This document shows, piece by piece, positions 8,585 through 17,611 of a stretch of DNA of 64,000 bases. The translations under genes and the position numbers were made by a program. The notes beneath the pieces were generated by a model. It saw only the letters and a program-made list of their open reading frames with translations. It was not told where the DNA came from and ran no database searches. Source of the stretch: Martinezella tropici (GTDB lineage: Bacteria > Pseudomonadota > Alphaproteobacteria > Rhizobiales > Rhizobiaceae); assembly GCA_000799755.1 (NCBI GenBank), contig JUHI01000008.1, positions 124,001-188,000 on the forward strand, in the 5' to 3' direction. Numbering within the stretch: position 1 is the first letter of the stretch; the number at the start of each line of letters is the position of its first letter.

Positions 8585-9423
8585 TGCGCATCGTCAAGGC
8601 TATTTTCGGACATGTGAGCGGCCGGATCGGCGGCATCATCGTCCTCGTTTACGTCCTGCTCGCCATCCTCGGTACGCTCGGCGTGACCCCGCACGATCCG
8701 CTGATGCAGAACCGGATCGACCGGCTGCACGCCCCGAGCCTCACCTACTGGATGGGTACCGACCTTTTCGGCCGCGACGTGGCAAGCCGCCTGATGCATG
8801 GCATCGGCGAATCCTTCACCGTCGCCTTCTTCTCCGTGGCCGTTGCAACCTTGATAGGTACCCTGCTTGGCCTGACGGCTGCCTGGTCGGGCAAGCGCTG
8901 GGATGGCGTCATCATGCGCACGATGGATGTGCTGCTCGCCTTTCCGGCGATCCTGCTGGCGCTTCTGATCATCGCCATCGTCGGGCCTGGCACATGGACC
9001 AGTGTCGCTGCGATCGCGCTCGTCTATACGCCGATCTTTACCCGCGTCGTGCGCGGTCCGGCGCTTTCGCTGAAGGGGCGCGATTTCGTCGATGCTGCCC
9101 GCACCTTCGGCAGCAGCCGGTCCTATATCCTGACGCGGCATCTTCTGCTCAATCTCGTCGCACCCTTGACCGTGCAGGTGACGCTGGCGCTTGCCTGGTC
9201 GCTGTTGACGGAGGCGGGTTTGAGCTTCCTCGGCCTGGGAACGCAGCCGCCTGCCTCCTCATTGGGCCTGATGCTGAGCGACAGCCGCAATCTCATGGAA
9301 ACGGCGCCTTGGCTGCTGATCTTCCCCGGCGTGACCATCATGATCTCCATTCTCGGCTTCAACCTGCTCGGCGATGCCCTGCGCGACATTCTCGACCCGA
9401 AAATGAGGAGGGCGACGGTATGA
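8584..9423 (+). CDS. DppC-type ABC permease
   Basis: 279 aa, second channel subunit of the importer. It has the short cytoplasmic start, first helix (GGIIVLVYVLLAILGTLGV), the DppC landmark MGTDLFGRDVASRLMHG (~56-72), and the EAA loop FVDAARTFGSSRSYILTRHLLLN. The end (LGFNLLGDALRDILDPKMR) is typical of DppC/OppC. Start and stop overlap both neighbours (ATG within TGATG; stop within ATGA at 9420-9423), so the subunits are translationally coupled. Confidence 0.92.
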   Translation: MRIVKAIFGHVSGRIGGIIVLVYVLLAILGTLGVTPHDPLMQNRIDRLHAPSLTYWMGTDLFGRDVASRLMHGIGESFTVAFFSVAVATLIGTLLGLTAAWSGKRWDGVIMRTMDVLLAFPAILLALLIIAIVGPGTWTSVAAIALVYTPIFTRVVRGPALSLKGRDFVDAARTFGSSRSYILTRHLLLNLVAPLTVQVTLALAWSLLTEAGLSFLGLGTQPPASSLGLMLSDSRNLMETAPWLLIFPGVTIMISILGFNLLGDALRDILDPKMRRATV

Positions 9424-11159
9424 CGCCGCTTCTCTCGGTTTCCGATCTCAGCGTCGGCTTTGGGCGCAATCCAGAGGCCAATCCCATCGTGCGCGGCGTC
9501 AGCTTCGATCTAGATGCCGGCGAAACGCTGTCGATCGTCGGCGAAAGCGGCTCGGGCAAGTCCGTCACCGCGCTGTCGATCAATCGCCTCGTCGATTTCG
9601 GCGGCGGCCGCATTATCGGCGGGTCGATCCGCCTGAAACGTGCCGACAACAGCATTCTGGATCTTACCAAGGCTGGCGAGGCGGAGCTGACGAAGATCCG
9701 CGGCGGCGAGATCGGCATGATCTTCCAGGAGCCGATGACATCCCTTAATCCGGTTCTCACCATCGGCACGCAGATCGAGGAATCGTTCCGGCTGCATCGC
9801 GGCCTGACGGGAAGCCAGGCAAAGGCAGCCGCCAAGGATGCGCTGGATCGCGTGCGCATTCCCGATGCCGCGCGCCGTCTGACCTATTGTCCGAACCAGC
9901 TTTCCGGCGGCATGCTCCAGCGCGTGATGATCGCGACCGCGCTTGCCTGCAATCCGCGCCTGCTGATCGCCGACGAGCCGACGACGGCGCTCGACGTCAC
10001 GGTCCAGGCGCAGATCATGGCGCTGCTTGCCGAGCTGAAGCGCGAGACCGGCATGTCGATGATCTTCATCACCCACGATATCGGTCTTGTCGCTGGGATC
10101 GCCGACAAGGTCATGGTGATGCAGGCGGGCCAGGCAGTCGAGCAAGGCGAGCTCAATCAGATCCTTGATCATCCCAAGCATCCCTATACCCAGCATCTCC
10201 TGCATTCCGTCCCGCACTTCGCCTCAGGGCAGGCCGCGCGCACGGATTTCCAGCGCGACGAGACGCAAGCCGGGCCGGCCCTGAAAGTGGATGGCTTGAC
10301 TGTCCGCTTCCCGGTCAAGGGCAGCTTTCTGCGTCGCTCGACCGGTTCGGTCCATGCCGTCGAAGGCGTCGGCTTCGACCTGATGCCGGGCGAGACGCTG
10401 GCGATCGTCGGCGAGAGCGGCTCAGGCAAGTCAACCACCGCACGGGCGATCCTCGGGCTGGTCAAGTCGACCCGCGGCACGTTCACGACCAATGCCGGCA
10501 AGGCTGCGGATCGCAGCAGCGCCGTGCAGATGGTGTTTCAAAATCCCTATGCCTCGCTTAATCCGAGACTGCGCGTCGACAACATCCTTGCCGAACCGGT
10601 GATCGCCGCAGGTGGTCGCACTTCCGCCGAAACGCGGCAACGGATGATCATGCTTCTGAAGCGCGTCGGCCTGCCGGAAAATGCCCTGGAACGTTACCCG
10701 CATGAATTTTCAGGCGGCCAGCGGCAAAGACTGTGCATCGCTCGTGCTTTGATGCTGAACCCGTCCGTACTGGTGCTCGACGAGGCCGTGTCAGCGCTCG
10801 ACGTGTCCGTTCAGGCGCAGGTCCTGGAGTTGCTGATCGAGCTTCAGCGCGAATATGGGCTCGCGTACCTCTTCATCTCGCATGACATGGCGGTTGTGGA
10901 GCGAATTGCTCACCGGATCGCTGTCATCTATGCCGGGCAGATCGTCGAGATCGGCGACGCCGCCTCCGTCTTGTCGGAACCAAAGCATTCCTATACCAGG
11001 CGGCTGATTTCGGCGGTGCCGACAGTTGCCCGGCGCAAGGAAAACTTCACGCTTGATACGCGTCAGGTTCCTTCGCTCGTGCGGCCGATTGGCTTCGAGC
11101 CGACAGCGCCGGAATGGCGACGGTTCGCGCCGGATCATATGGCTCTGGCGGAAGCCTGA
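9420..11159 (+). CDS. Fused dual ATPase (DppD-DppF type) of the importer
   Basis: 579 aa holding two complete ABC ATPase domains in one chain, as in GsiA/YejF. Domain 1 (~1-265): Walker A GESGSGKSVT, signature LSGGMLQRV, Walker B RLLIADEPTTALD. Domain 2 (~285-550): GESGSGKSTT, FSGGQRQRL, VLVLDEAVSALD. The peptide-type C-terminal extensions (HPYTQHLLHSVP; HSYTRRLISAVP) follow each. It powers the two permeases at the inner membrane. The frame is open far upstream, but the ATG at 9420, overlapping the permease stop, is the start that fits the family. Confidence 0.93.
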   Translation: MTPLLSVSDLSVGFGRNPEANPIVRGVSFDLDAGETLSIVGESGSGKSVTALSINRLVDFGGGRIIGGSIRLKRADNSILDLTKAGEAELTKIRGGEIGMIFQEPMTSLNPVLTIGTQIEESFRLHRGLTGSQAKAAAKDALDRVRIPDAARRLTYCPNQLSGGMLQRVMIATALACNPRLLIADEPTTALDVTVQAQIMALLAELKRETGMSMIFITHDIGLVAGIADKVMVMQAGQAVEQGELNQILDHPKHPYTQHLLHSVPHFASGQAARTDFQRDETQAGPALKVDGLTVRFPVKGSFLRRSTGSVHAVEGVGFDLMPGETLAIVGESGSGKSTTARAILGLVKSTRGTFTTNAGKAADRSSAVQMVFQNPYASLNPRLRVDNILAEPVIAAGGRTSAETRQRMIMLLKRVGLPENALERYPHEFSGGQRQRLCIARALMLNPSVLVLDEAVSALDVSVQAQVLELLIELQREYGLAYLFISHDMAVVERIAHRIAVIYAGQIVEIGDAASVLSEPKHSYTRRLISAVPTVARRKENFTLDTRQVPSLVRPIGFEPTAPEWRRFAPDHMALAEA

Positions 11160-11180
11160 GCGACCGGCGAGGAGAAGGAT

Positions 11181-12197
11181 ATGGCTGGGGGGCACATGCA
11201 ATTCGAAGAACGGTTTGATCGGGCTTTCACACCGCTTGAGCAAGCGGTCGGGTCGGCGCGAATTCCAGGCGGCGTCCTCGGCATGGTCGATCTCGATGGC
11301 AACCGGCTCCTGCGCGCCATCGGGTCGGCGCAGAAGATCCCGAGCGTCAGGCCGATGCTGGTCGATACATGGTTCGATCTCGCTTCGCTCACCAAGGTGA
11401 TTTTCACCACGCCGCGCATTCTTGCGCTGGCGGAGGCCGGCACCATCGATCTCGACGCACCGTTGACGACGCTCTTGCCGGACCTACGTCAATACAGTGC
11501 CGAGGCTTGGGAGCGGAAGGTGACCTTCCGGCAATGCCTCGGCCATCAGACGCCTTTTCCGGCGGTCGAACCGATCTATACCTATGGTCGCGACCCGGTT
11601 CTCTTGCGTACCTTCATCCTCCAGCGCGAATGGCGTGCCGGGCCGCCGGTCTATTCCGATATCAATTTCATCCTGCTCGGTTTTGCGCTAGAGCGACTGG
11701 CCGGACACACCATTCGCGCCATGGATGCAGGCCCGGGTTTTGCCTTCTCCTCAGTCCCCGATCGATCCGCCGCAACGGAAGATTGCACCTGGCGTCACCG
11801 TATTCTGTCGGGCGAAGTTCATGACGACAATTGCTCGGCATTGCACGGTGCCGGCCATGCGGGCCTGTTCGGCACTGCCGACGCAATTCTCGATTTTGCC
11901 AAGGGCCTGCTCGATGGCAGCGGAGCATCGGCGCAAGCGATCTCGTTGATGCGGACGCCGCTTTCCGCCACCCGTACCCATGGTTGGGAGCGGCCCCATG
12001 ACGGCTGGCACGGTGGTGCTCTCTGCTCGCCCGAAACCATCGGCCATACGGGATTCACCGGCACGGCGCTCTGGATCGATTTCGACAAGGGCAGGGCGTG
12101 GACCCTGCTCACCAACCGCATTCATCCGACACGCCATTTCGACAGCGGCATTCTGGCGCTTCGTCAGGCCGTCAGCGATCACGTCAACGCAGCATAG
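11181..12197 (+). CDS. Serine beta-lactamase-fold hydrolase, cytoplasmic
   Basis: 338 aa of the class C beta-lactamase/esterase fold. S69-L-T-K72 is the SxxK nucleophile pair, Y158-S-D160 stands for YxN, and H289-T-G291 takes the place of KTG. There is no signal peptide, so it should act in the cytoplasm and is unlikely to confer drug resistance. A GAGGAGAAGG ribosome site (11169-11178) supports the ATG at 11181; a second ATG at 11196 is possible. Placed between the importer and anmK, it could trim imported muropeptides or esters (inference). Such hydrolases are often misnamed AmpC; the substrate here is unknown. Confidence 0.85.
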   Translation: MAGGHMQFEERFDRAFTPLEQAVGSARIPGGVLGMVDLDGNRLLRAIGSAQKIPSVRPMLVDTWFDLASLTKVIFTTPRILALAEAGTIDLDAPLTTLLPDLRQYSAEAWERKVTFRQCLGHQTPFPAVEPIYTYGRDPVLLRTFILQREWRAGPPVYSDINFILLGFALERLAGHTIRAMDAGPGFAFSSVPDRSAATEDCTWRHRILSGEVHDDNCSALHGAGHAGLFGTADAILDFAKGLLDGSGASAQAISLMRTPLSATRTHGWERPHDGWHGGALCSPETIGHTGFTGTALWIDFDKGRAWTLLTNRIHPTRHFDSGILALRQAVSDHVNAA

Positions 12198-12207
12198 GAG
12201 CCTCACC

Positions 12208-13323
12208 ATGGAACCAATCTGGGCAGTCGGTCTGATGACCGGAACCGTCCTCGACGGCAATATCGATGTTGCCATGCTGAAGACGGACGGTGAGCGGATC
12301 GAGGAGTTCGGCCCCTATGTTCTGGCGCCTTATCCGAGCTGGATTCGGGAACTGCTGGAGGAGACGCTCCGACAAGCGCGGGCATGGAATTTCGAAGGGC
12401 CGGAACCGGCGATCTTCAAGGCCGCCGAGGAGGCGCTGACGCGAGCGCAGTCCGAAGCGGTGAGGGAACTGGTCGAAGATAACGGCATGACGATGGCCGA
12501 TATCGGCGTCGTCGGCTTCCACGGCCAGACCGTGCTGCATCGCGCGCCGCAAAAGGACCGGTTGGGCCAGACGCGCCAGCTTGGCGACGGCGAGCTGATG
12601 CGCTCCATTCTCGGCACCAAGGTCGCTTATGATTTCCGTTCCGCCGACATGCGCGCCGGCGGGCAGGGCGCGCCGCTTGCTGCAGCCTATCACACGGCAC
12701 TCCTGCGCGGCGCTGGTGCTGCGGGCGAGGCTGCCATTCTCAATCTCGGCGGTGTTGCCAATGTGACCTGGTGGGACGGTGAGGGCAATTTCGTCGCCTT
12801 CGATACAGGGCCGGCCAATGCGCCGCTGAACGACTTCATCAAGTCGCACGGACTTGGCGAGATGGACCGGGATGGGGCGTTGGGACGTGCCGGCAAAGTG
12901 GATGAAGCACGGCTCGAAAAACTGCTGCAACACCCCTATTTAACTGCGCCCTATCCAAAGTCGCTGGATCGTTTCGATTTCGGCGCTTCCATGGCGGATG
13001 GTCTTGGTCCGGAGGACGGGGCGGCGACGCTTTCGGCCTTCACGGCAAGCGCGGTCGGCAAGGCGCTGGATCTGCTGCCTCGGCGGCCCAGCAAGGTCGT
13101 CGTCAGCGGCGGCGGCCGGCACAACCCGACGATCATGTCGATGCTGCAAAGCCGGGCCGGCGTCGAGCCGATCTTCGCCGAGGATCTCGGCTGGCGTGGC
13201 GACGCGGTGGAGGCGGAATGCTTTGCGTTTCTAGCCGTGCGCGTGTTGCGTGGCCTGCCGATCAGCTTCCCCGGCACGACGGGCGTGCCTGCGCCGATGC
13301 GCGGTGGGCGTCTCGCGCAATAG
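12208..13323 (+). CDS. anmK: Anhydro-N-acetylmuramic acid kinase
   Basis: 371 aa, matching AnmK. It hydrolyses the 1,6-anhydro ring of anhMurNAc and phosphorylates it to MurNAc-6-P, the MurQ substrate. The ATP-binding start AVGLMTGTVLDGNIDVA corresponds to the family's GLMSGTSxDG(I/V)D motif. GFHGQTVLH, GGVANVTWW and DTGPAN are further conserved blocks, and VVVSGGGRHNPTIM is the C-terminal nucleotide-binding strand. An AGGAG lies just before the ATG at 12208, 10 bp after the hydrolase stop. The frame runs upstream to 11980 inside the hydrolase gene, but only the 12208 start fits. It links lytic-transglycosylase products to murQ. Confidence 0.93.
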   Translation: MEPIWAVGLMTGTVLDGNIDVAMLKTDGERIEEFGPYVLAPYPSWIRELLEETLRQARAWNFEGPEPAIFKAAEEALTRAQSEAVRELVEDNGMTMADIGVVGFHGQTVLHRAPQKDRLGQTRQLGDGELMRSILGTKVAYDFRSADMRAGGQGAPLAAAYHTALLRGAGAAGEAAILNLGGVANVTWWDGEGNFVAFDTGPANAPLNDFIKSHGLGEMDRDGALGRAGKVDEARLEKLLQHPYLTAPYPKSLDRFDFGASMADGLGPEDGAATLSAFTASAVGKALDLLPRRPSKVVVSGGGRHNPTIMSMLQSRAGVEPIFAEDLGWRGDAVEAECFAFLAVRVLRGLPISFPGTTGVPAPMRGGRLAQ

Positions 13324-13431
13324 CGAGCTTAAGGCGATCGTCCTCGCTCCGGAGGTTTTCGCCGCCGCTCATCGATGTTATGAAGAGACCGCGAATTTGC
13401 GATCGGTTGGTCTCGGACGGATATCGCTTAG

Positions 13432-14382
13432 ATGGCAGGCAGGCATCACAGGACAGGCGTCCCCCGCATCATCGTCGCCTTCGCCATCGCGTGCATTACC
13501 GGCATTTCGGCCCTCGGCCCGGCAGTCGCGCAACCGGAATGGAGCGTTGCACCGCCGGTCTGCGTCTCCGGCCCACTGACGACGGAAACGGGCGAGACGC
13601 TTTGCCTGCGCAAGGACAGCTATAATCGGGATCTTTGCACGGCCATCGAATATTTCGCCGGTGCCAATCATTTGCCGCCGGATTATCTGGCGCGGCTTGT
13701 CTGGAGGGAAAGCCTGTTTCGATCCGATGCAGTAAGCCCAAAAGGTGCGCGCGGCATCGCGCAATTCATGCCGGGAACGGCGAAGCTGCGCGGCGTCCGG
13801 GACAGTTACGATGCACTCGAAGCGCTCGGCAAGGCAGCCACTTATCTTGACGAGTTGCGCAACCGTTTCGGCAATCTGGGGCTTGCAGCCGCCGCCTACA
13901 ATGCTGGCGAAGCCGGCCTTGCCAATTTCCTGAATTCCGGCGGGCTGCCCTATGAGACGCGCAACTATGTGACGGCCATCACCGCGCATAGCGTCGAAGA
14001 ATGGCGGGACGATCCGCCCGATATCGCCGCTCCGGTGCTGGACAAGGGCAAGCCCTTCGTCGACTCATGCGTTGCGCTTGCCCAGAGCCGGCGTCTGAAG
14101 CCGACCCCCCTCGAACAGGAGCGGCCATGGGCTCCCTGGGGCGCTCAATTGGCCGAGCATTTCCAGTTGGATGCCGCACGGCGGCTATTTGCTGCAAACA
14201 TTCAAAAATTGCCGTCGCCGCTCAATGCCGAAAAGCCGCTGATCGTGCGTCAGCGCAATGCCGACTTCGGCCGCCGTATCCGCTATGCGGCGCGCATCGG
14301 GCGGCAAACGCGCGAAGAGGCTGACGCCGTTTGCGTGCAGATCCGGCAGCAAGGCGGCAATTGCGTGGTTTTCAAGAACTGA
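13432..14382 (+). CDS. Lytic transglycosylase with SLT domain and SPOR-like C-terminus
   Basis: 316 aa. Residues 1-34 are a signal peptide (basic, hydrophobic core, end PAVA-QP). The SLT (goose-lysozyme-like) domain spans ~55-175: catalytic Glu in WRESLFRSDAVSPKGARG, followed by GIAQFMPGTA and AAAYNAGEAGLANFL. The last ~35 residues (ADAVCVQIRQQGGNCVVFKN) look like a SPOR-type repeat, which binds denuded glycan strands at septa. The enzyme cuts glycan in the periplasm and releases 1,6-anhydroMurNAc products, the substrates of the importer and AnmK encoded upstream; a 108-bp gap separates it from anmK, so it may be co-transcribed or separate. Confidence 0.88.
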   Translation: MAGRHHRTGVPRIIVAFAIACITGISALGPAVAQPEWSVAPPVCVSGPLTTETGETLCLRKDSYNRDLCTAIEYFAGANHLPPDYLARLVWRESLFRSDAVSPKGARGIAQFMPGTAKLRGVRDSYDALEALGKAATYLDELRNRFGNLGLAAAAYNAGEAGLANFLNSGGLPYETRNYVTAITAHSVEEWRDDPPDIAAPVLDKGKPFVDSCVALAQSRRLKPTPLEQERPWAPWGAQLAEHFQLDAARRLFAANIQKLPSPLNAEKPLIVRQRNADFGRRIRYAARIGRQTREEADAVCVQIRQQGGNCVVFKN

Positions 14383-14540
14383 GTCTGAGCGCCTCAATAC
14401 CCCGTATTGTCCGCCGCGACGCGTATTGATTGCTTTGTCAAGTGCCTATTGGTAGTGCTTTACTCCCGGATGTCGCAAGCCTATCTCTTGTACACCCGGC
14501 CTTTGGGAGGAAGCCGCGCAGGTAGCCGAAGGAGTGTATC

Positions 14541-16811
14541 ATGGTGCAGAAGCGTAACGTCCCCGGTATTCGTCCCTACAACAGCCCGGCCGGCGGCTGG
14601 GGAGCGCTGAAGGCTACCGCCAATGCGGTGCGCGAGCAAATGGATATCACCGAGGCGCCCGGGCTGCTGCTGCGCACCAACAAACCCGCGGGCTTCGATT
14701 GTCCCGGCTGCGCATGGCCCGACAAGGAACATACCTCCACCTTCCAATTCTGCGAAAATGGCGCCAAGGCCGTCACCTGGGAAGCGACCAACAAGCGCGT
14801 GACGCCTGAGTTCTTCGCCCAGCATACGGTCAGTGAGCTTCTGACCTGGAGCGACTACGAACTTGAGGATGCCGGCCGACTGACCCATCCGATGGTCTAT
14901 GACCGGGCGTCGGATACCTACCGGCCGATAGCCTGGGAGGACGCTTTTGCCCGCATCGGCGAGGTCATGCGCACTATGCCCGATCCGGATATGGTCGAAT
15001 TCTACACGTCGGGTCGCGCCTCCAACGAGGCGGCTTTCCTCTTCCAGATCTTCGCCCGTGAATACGGCACCAACAATTTCCCCGATTGCTCGAATATGTG
15101 CCATGAGGCAACGAGCGTCGGCTTGCCGCAATCCATCGGCATCGGCAAGGGCACCGTGTCGCTCGACGATTTCGACGAATGCGATCTGATCATCTCCATG
15201 GGGCACAATCCCGGCACCAATCATCCGCGCATGATGGGCACGCTGCACGAATGCTCGCGCCGCGGCGTGCCGATCATCGTCTTCAATCCGCTGAAGGAGC
15301 GGGCGCTCGAGCGTTTCGCCGACCCGCAGAGCCCGATCGAGATGGCGACTTTCAGCTCGACGCGGATCGCCTCTTCCTATTATCAGGTCAAGATCGGCGG
15401 CGATGCCGCAGCGCTGAAGGGCATCATGAAGGCGGTTCTGGCTCTGGCCGAGACTTCGCCGGATATCCTTGATCATGCCTTCATCGGCGAACATACGATC
15501 GGCTTCGATGCTCTCGTCGCCGATATCAATCAGACTGAGTGGGCCGACATCGAGCGGGTTTCGGGTCTTGCCCGCGCCGATCTGGAGCGCGTTGCCGCCA
15601 TCTATGCCAAATCGAAAGCAACGATCGTCACCTACGGCATGGGCATCACCCAGCACGCCAAGGGAACGGCCAATGTGCAGCAGATCGCCAACCTTCTGCT
15701 GTTGCGGGGCAATTTCGGCAGGCCGGGCGCGGGCATCTGCCCGCTGCGCGGCCATTCCAACGTGCAGGGCAATCGTACCGTCGGGATCACCGAGAAGCCG
15801 ACGCCGGCGCTGATCGAAGGCATCGAGCGCGCCTTCGGTTTCACGTCGCCGGCCCATCATGGTCATGATGCAGTTGCCGCCATGCAGGCCATGGCGGAAG
15901 GCCGCTCGAAGGTGCTGCTCTGCCTCGGCGGCAATTTCTCGATTGCGCTTCCGGACCCGGAATTGTGCGCCGAGGCGATGCGCAAGCTTGATCTTGCCGT
16001 CCATATGAATACCAAGCTCAATCGCTCGAACCTGCTGATCGGCAAGGAATCCTTCCTGTTCCCCGTGCTCGGCCGCACCGAGCAGGACGTTCAGGCGACC
16101 GGCCCGCAATCGGTGACGATCGAGGATTCGATGTCGATGGTGCATGCCTCGCGCGGCCGCCTGAAACCGGCCTCCGATCAACTTCGTTCCGAACCGGCCA
16201 TCGTCGCCGCGATGGCGCAGGCAACCCTGCCGGCAAGCAAGGTCGCCTGGATGGAGCTCATCAACGATTACGACCTGATCCGCGACAAGATCGAAGTCGT
16301 CTATCCTGATTTCGCCCGCTATAACGAGCGCATCCGCGTGCCGGGTGGCTTCCGTCTGCCGCTCGGACCGACCGAGCGTATCTGGAAGACCCCGTCCGGC
16401 AAGGCCGAGTTCAAGCTTTTCTCCGGCCTCAACGAGGATATTTCATTGACGGACGAGACCATCCTCAAGCTCGCCACCATCCGTAGCCACGACCAGTACA
16501 ACACGACGATCTACGGCATGGACGACCGCTATCGCGGCGTATTCGGCCGCCGCGACGTCCTGTTCATGAACGACAAGGATTTAGAGGCGAAAGGGCTGGA
16601 GCATGGCGATCTCGTCGAGATCGAGACTGCACTTCCGTCCGGGGGCAAGCGGCTCCTGAAGCTGACGGCTATCTCCTACGATATTTCCGAAGGCTCCGTC
16701 GCCGCCTACTATCCCGAGGCAAACTGCCTGATCCCGCTCGACTACCAGGACAAGGAAAGCGGCACGCCGTCGTATAAATCCATTCCGGTCCGCATCAGCA
16801 AGGCGGCTTGA
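14541..16811 (+). CDS. YdeP/FdhF-family molybdopterin oxidoreductase
   Basis: 756 aa, the usual size for YdeP-type proteins. The start is ATG at 14541 after AAGGAG (14529-14534). The N-terminal region has C-x-x-C...C (FDCPGCAWP then FQFCENG, residues ~52-75), consistent with an Fe-S site. The molybdopterin-binding domain follows (WEDAFARIGEV; YTSGRASNEAAFLFQ; RGNFGRPGAGICPLRGHSNVQGN). The C-terminal ~120 residues form the dinucleotide-binding beta-barrel domain (MNDKDLEAKGLEHGDLVEIET). The family resembles formate dehydrogenase alpha subunits, but the physiological substrate is not established; YdeP of E. coli is linked to acid resistance. No partner subunit is encoded beside it. Confidence 0.9.
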   Translation: MVQKRNVPGIRPYNSPAGGWGALKATANAVREQMDITEAPGLLLRTNKPAGFDCPGCAWPDKEHTSTFQFCENGAKAVTWEATNKRVTPEFFAQHTVSELLTWSDYELEDAGRLTHPMVYDRASDTYRPIAWEDAFARIGEVMRTMPDPDMVEFYTSGRASNEAAFLFQIFAREYGTNNFPDCSNMCHEATSVGLPQSIGIGKGTVSLDDFDECDLIISMGHNPGTNHPRMMGTLHECSRRGVPIIVFNPLKERALERFADPQSPIEMATFSSTRIASSYYQVKIGGDAAALKGIMKAVLALAETSPDILDHAFIGEHTIGFDALVADINQTEWADIERVSGLARADLERVAAIYAKSKATIVTYGMGITQHAKGTANVQQIANLLLLRGNFGRPGAGICPLRGHSNVQGNRTVGITEKPTPALIEGIERAFGFTSPAHHGHDAVAAMQAMAEGRSKVLLCLGGNFSIALPDPELCAEAMRKLDLAVHMNTKLNRSNLLIGKESFLFPVLGRTEQDVQATGPQSVTIEDSMSMVHASRGRLKPASDQLRSEPAIVAAMAQATLPASKVAWMELINDYDLIRDKIEVVYPDFARYNERIRVPGGFRLPLGPTERIWKTPSGKAEFKLFSGLNEDISLTDETILKLATIRSHDQYNTTIYGMDDRYRGVFGRRDVLFMNDKDLEAKGLEHGDLVEIETALPSGGKRLLKLTAISYDISEGSVAAYYPEANCLIPLDYQDKESGTPSYKSIPVRISKAA

Positions 16812-16821
16812 TTTTGGCTGA

Positions 16822-16874
16822 GCCATCTAGCCATCCCTTGCCATCTTGATGGCTGGATGGCAGATCGCTATATT
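16822..16874 (+). promoter_or_regulatory. vapBC promoter with overlapping inverted repeat
   Basis: GCCATCTAGCCATC (16822-16835) and GATGGCTGGATGGC (16848-16861) form a 14-bp inverted repeat with one mismatch. The right arm overlaps TTGATG (16846-16851), which is exactly 17 bp from TATATT (16869-16874). This is the expected layout of an autorepressed toxin-antitoxin promoter; the hairpin could also end transcription from the molybdoenzyme gene. Confidence 0.65.
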
Positions 16875-16895
16875 CATCTCCAACAGGAGACAGAT

Positions 16896-17144
16896 ATGGC
16901 TGAACCGCAATTATCCGTTCGTAGTGCCAGGGCGCGTGACCTCGCGCATCGGCTCGCCCGGCGCGAAAACCGGACAATCGCCGATATAGTCGAACGAGCG
17001 CTGGAAGCATACGAGATTCGGGAGGCGGGTCGGGAACCCGCCTCGACCTTCTATGCTCGAATGGCCATGCGCGACGATGATGATATTGACCTTGAATCTA
17101 TCATTCGCGAGGGGCGTCAACTCAATCACGGTATCGATCTGTGA
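16896..17144 (+). CDS. vapB: VapB-type antitoxin
   Basis: 82 aa from ATG 16896, which follows CAACAGGAGACAG. The frame is open back to 16857, but that lies upstream of the probable transcription start, so the shorter form is chosen. Residues ~5-45 (LSVRSARARDLAHRLARREN and on) look like a short DNA-binding ribbon-helix-helix domain. The acidic tail (RDDDDIDLESIIREG) would wrap the toxin. The stop overlaps the toxin start (GTGA at 17141-17144). It should neutralise VapC and bind the inverted repeat upstream. Confidence 0.82.
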   Translation: MAEPQLSVRSARARDLAHRLARRENRTIADIVERALEAYEIREAGREPASTFYARMAMRDDDDIDLESIIREGRQLNHGIDL

Positions 17145-17554
17145 TATTTCTGGACACAAACGTTATTTCCGAAACTTTTAGGAAACTGCCTGATGAAGCC
17201 GTGATCTCATGGCTTGGTCGGTATGATGCGGAGATAGCACTTTCGACTGTGGCTATTGCTGAAATCGCCTTTGGTATTCAAAAGATCGCGCCGGACCAGC
17301 GGGCTGGCCGGTTAGAGCAGAGATTGTCCGAATGGCGCTATCGTTTTGCCGATCGGATCTTCGGTCTTACCGAAGAGGCCGCATTGGACTATGGCGAACT
17401 CATGGGCGCGGCAAAGAGGCAAGGGCGCCCGATGTCGACGGCAGATGGCATGATTGCCGCCATCGCTCGAGTCAACGGTGGACGGTTGGCCACTCGCAAT
17501 CTATCCGATTTCCGTGACGCTGGGCTCAGCCTGATATCTCCGTGGGAATTCTAG
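17141..17554 (+). CDS. vapC: VapC-type PIN-domain toxin (RNase)
   Basis: 137 aa, a full PIN domain. The four acidic metal-binding residues are all present: Asp5 (FLDTNV), Glu41 (AEIAFG), Asp102 (STADGM) and Asp123 (NLSDF), so the nuclease is expected to be active. It starts with GTG at 17141 overlapping the antitoxin stop, which keeps its translation coupled to VapB. VapC toxins cut tRNA or rRNA when free of antitoxin. The pair lies between two unrelated operons with no visible mobile element; its role (stabilisation or stress response) is open. Confidence 0.88.
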   Translation: MIFLDTNVISETFRKLPDEAVISWLGRYDAEIALSTVAIAEIAFGIQKIAPDQRAGRLEQRLSEWRYRFADRIFGLTEEAALDYGELMGAAKRQGRPMSTADGMIAAIARVNGGRLATRNLSDFRDAGLSLISPWEF

Positions 17555-17611
17555 TCCGCCTGGAATGGCGAGTGCCCATTCTGGCATGTGTGCCGGTTTT
17601 CGACAGTGCAG

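Noticed and set aside
11181..12197. AmpC-type antibiotic resistance gene
   Set aside because: No signal peptide, HTG instead of KTG, and location inside a recycling operon argue against a periplasmic beta-lactamase.
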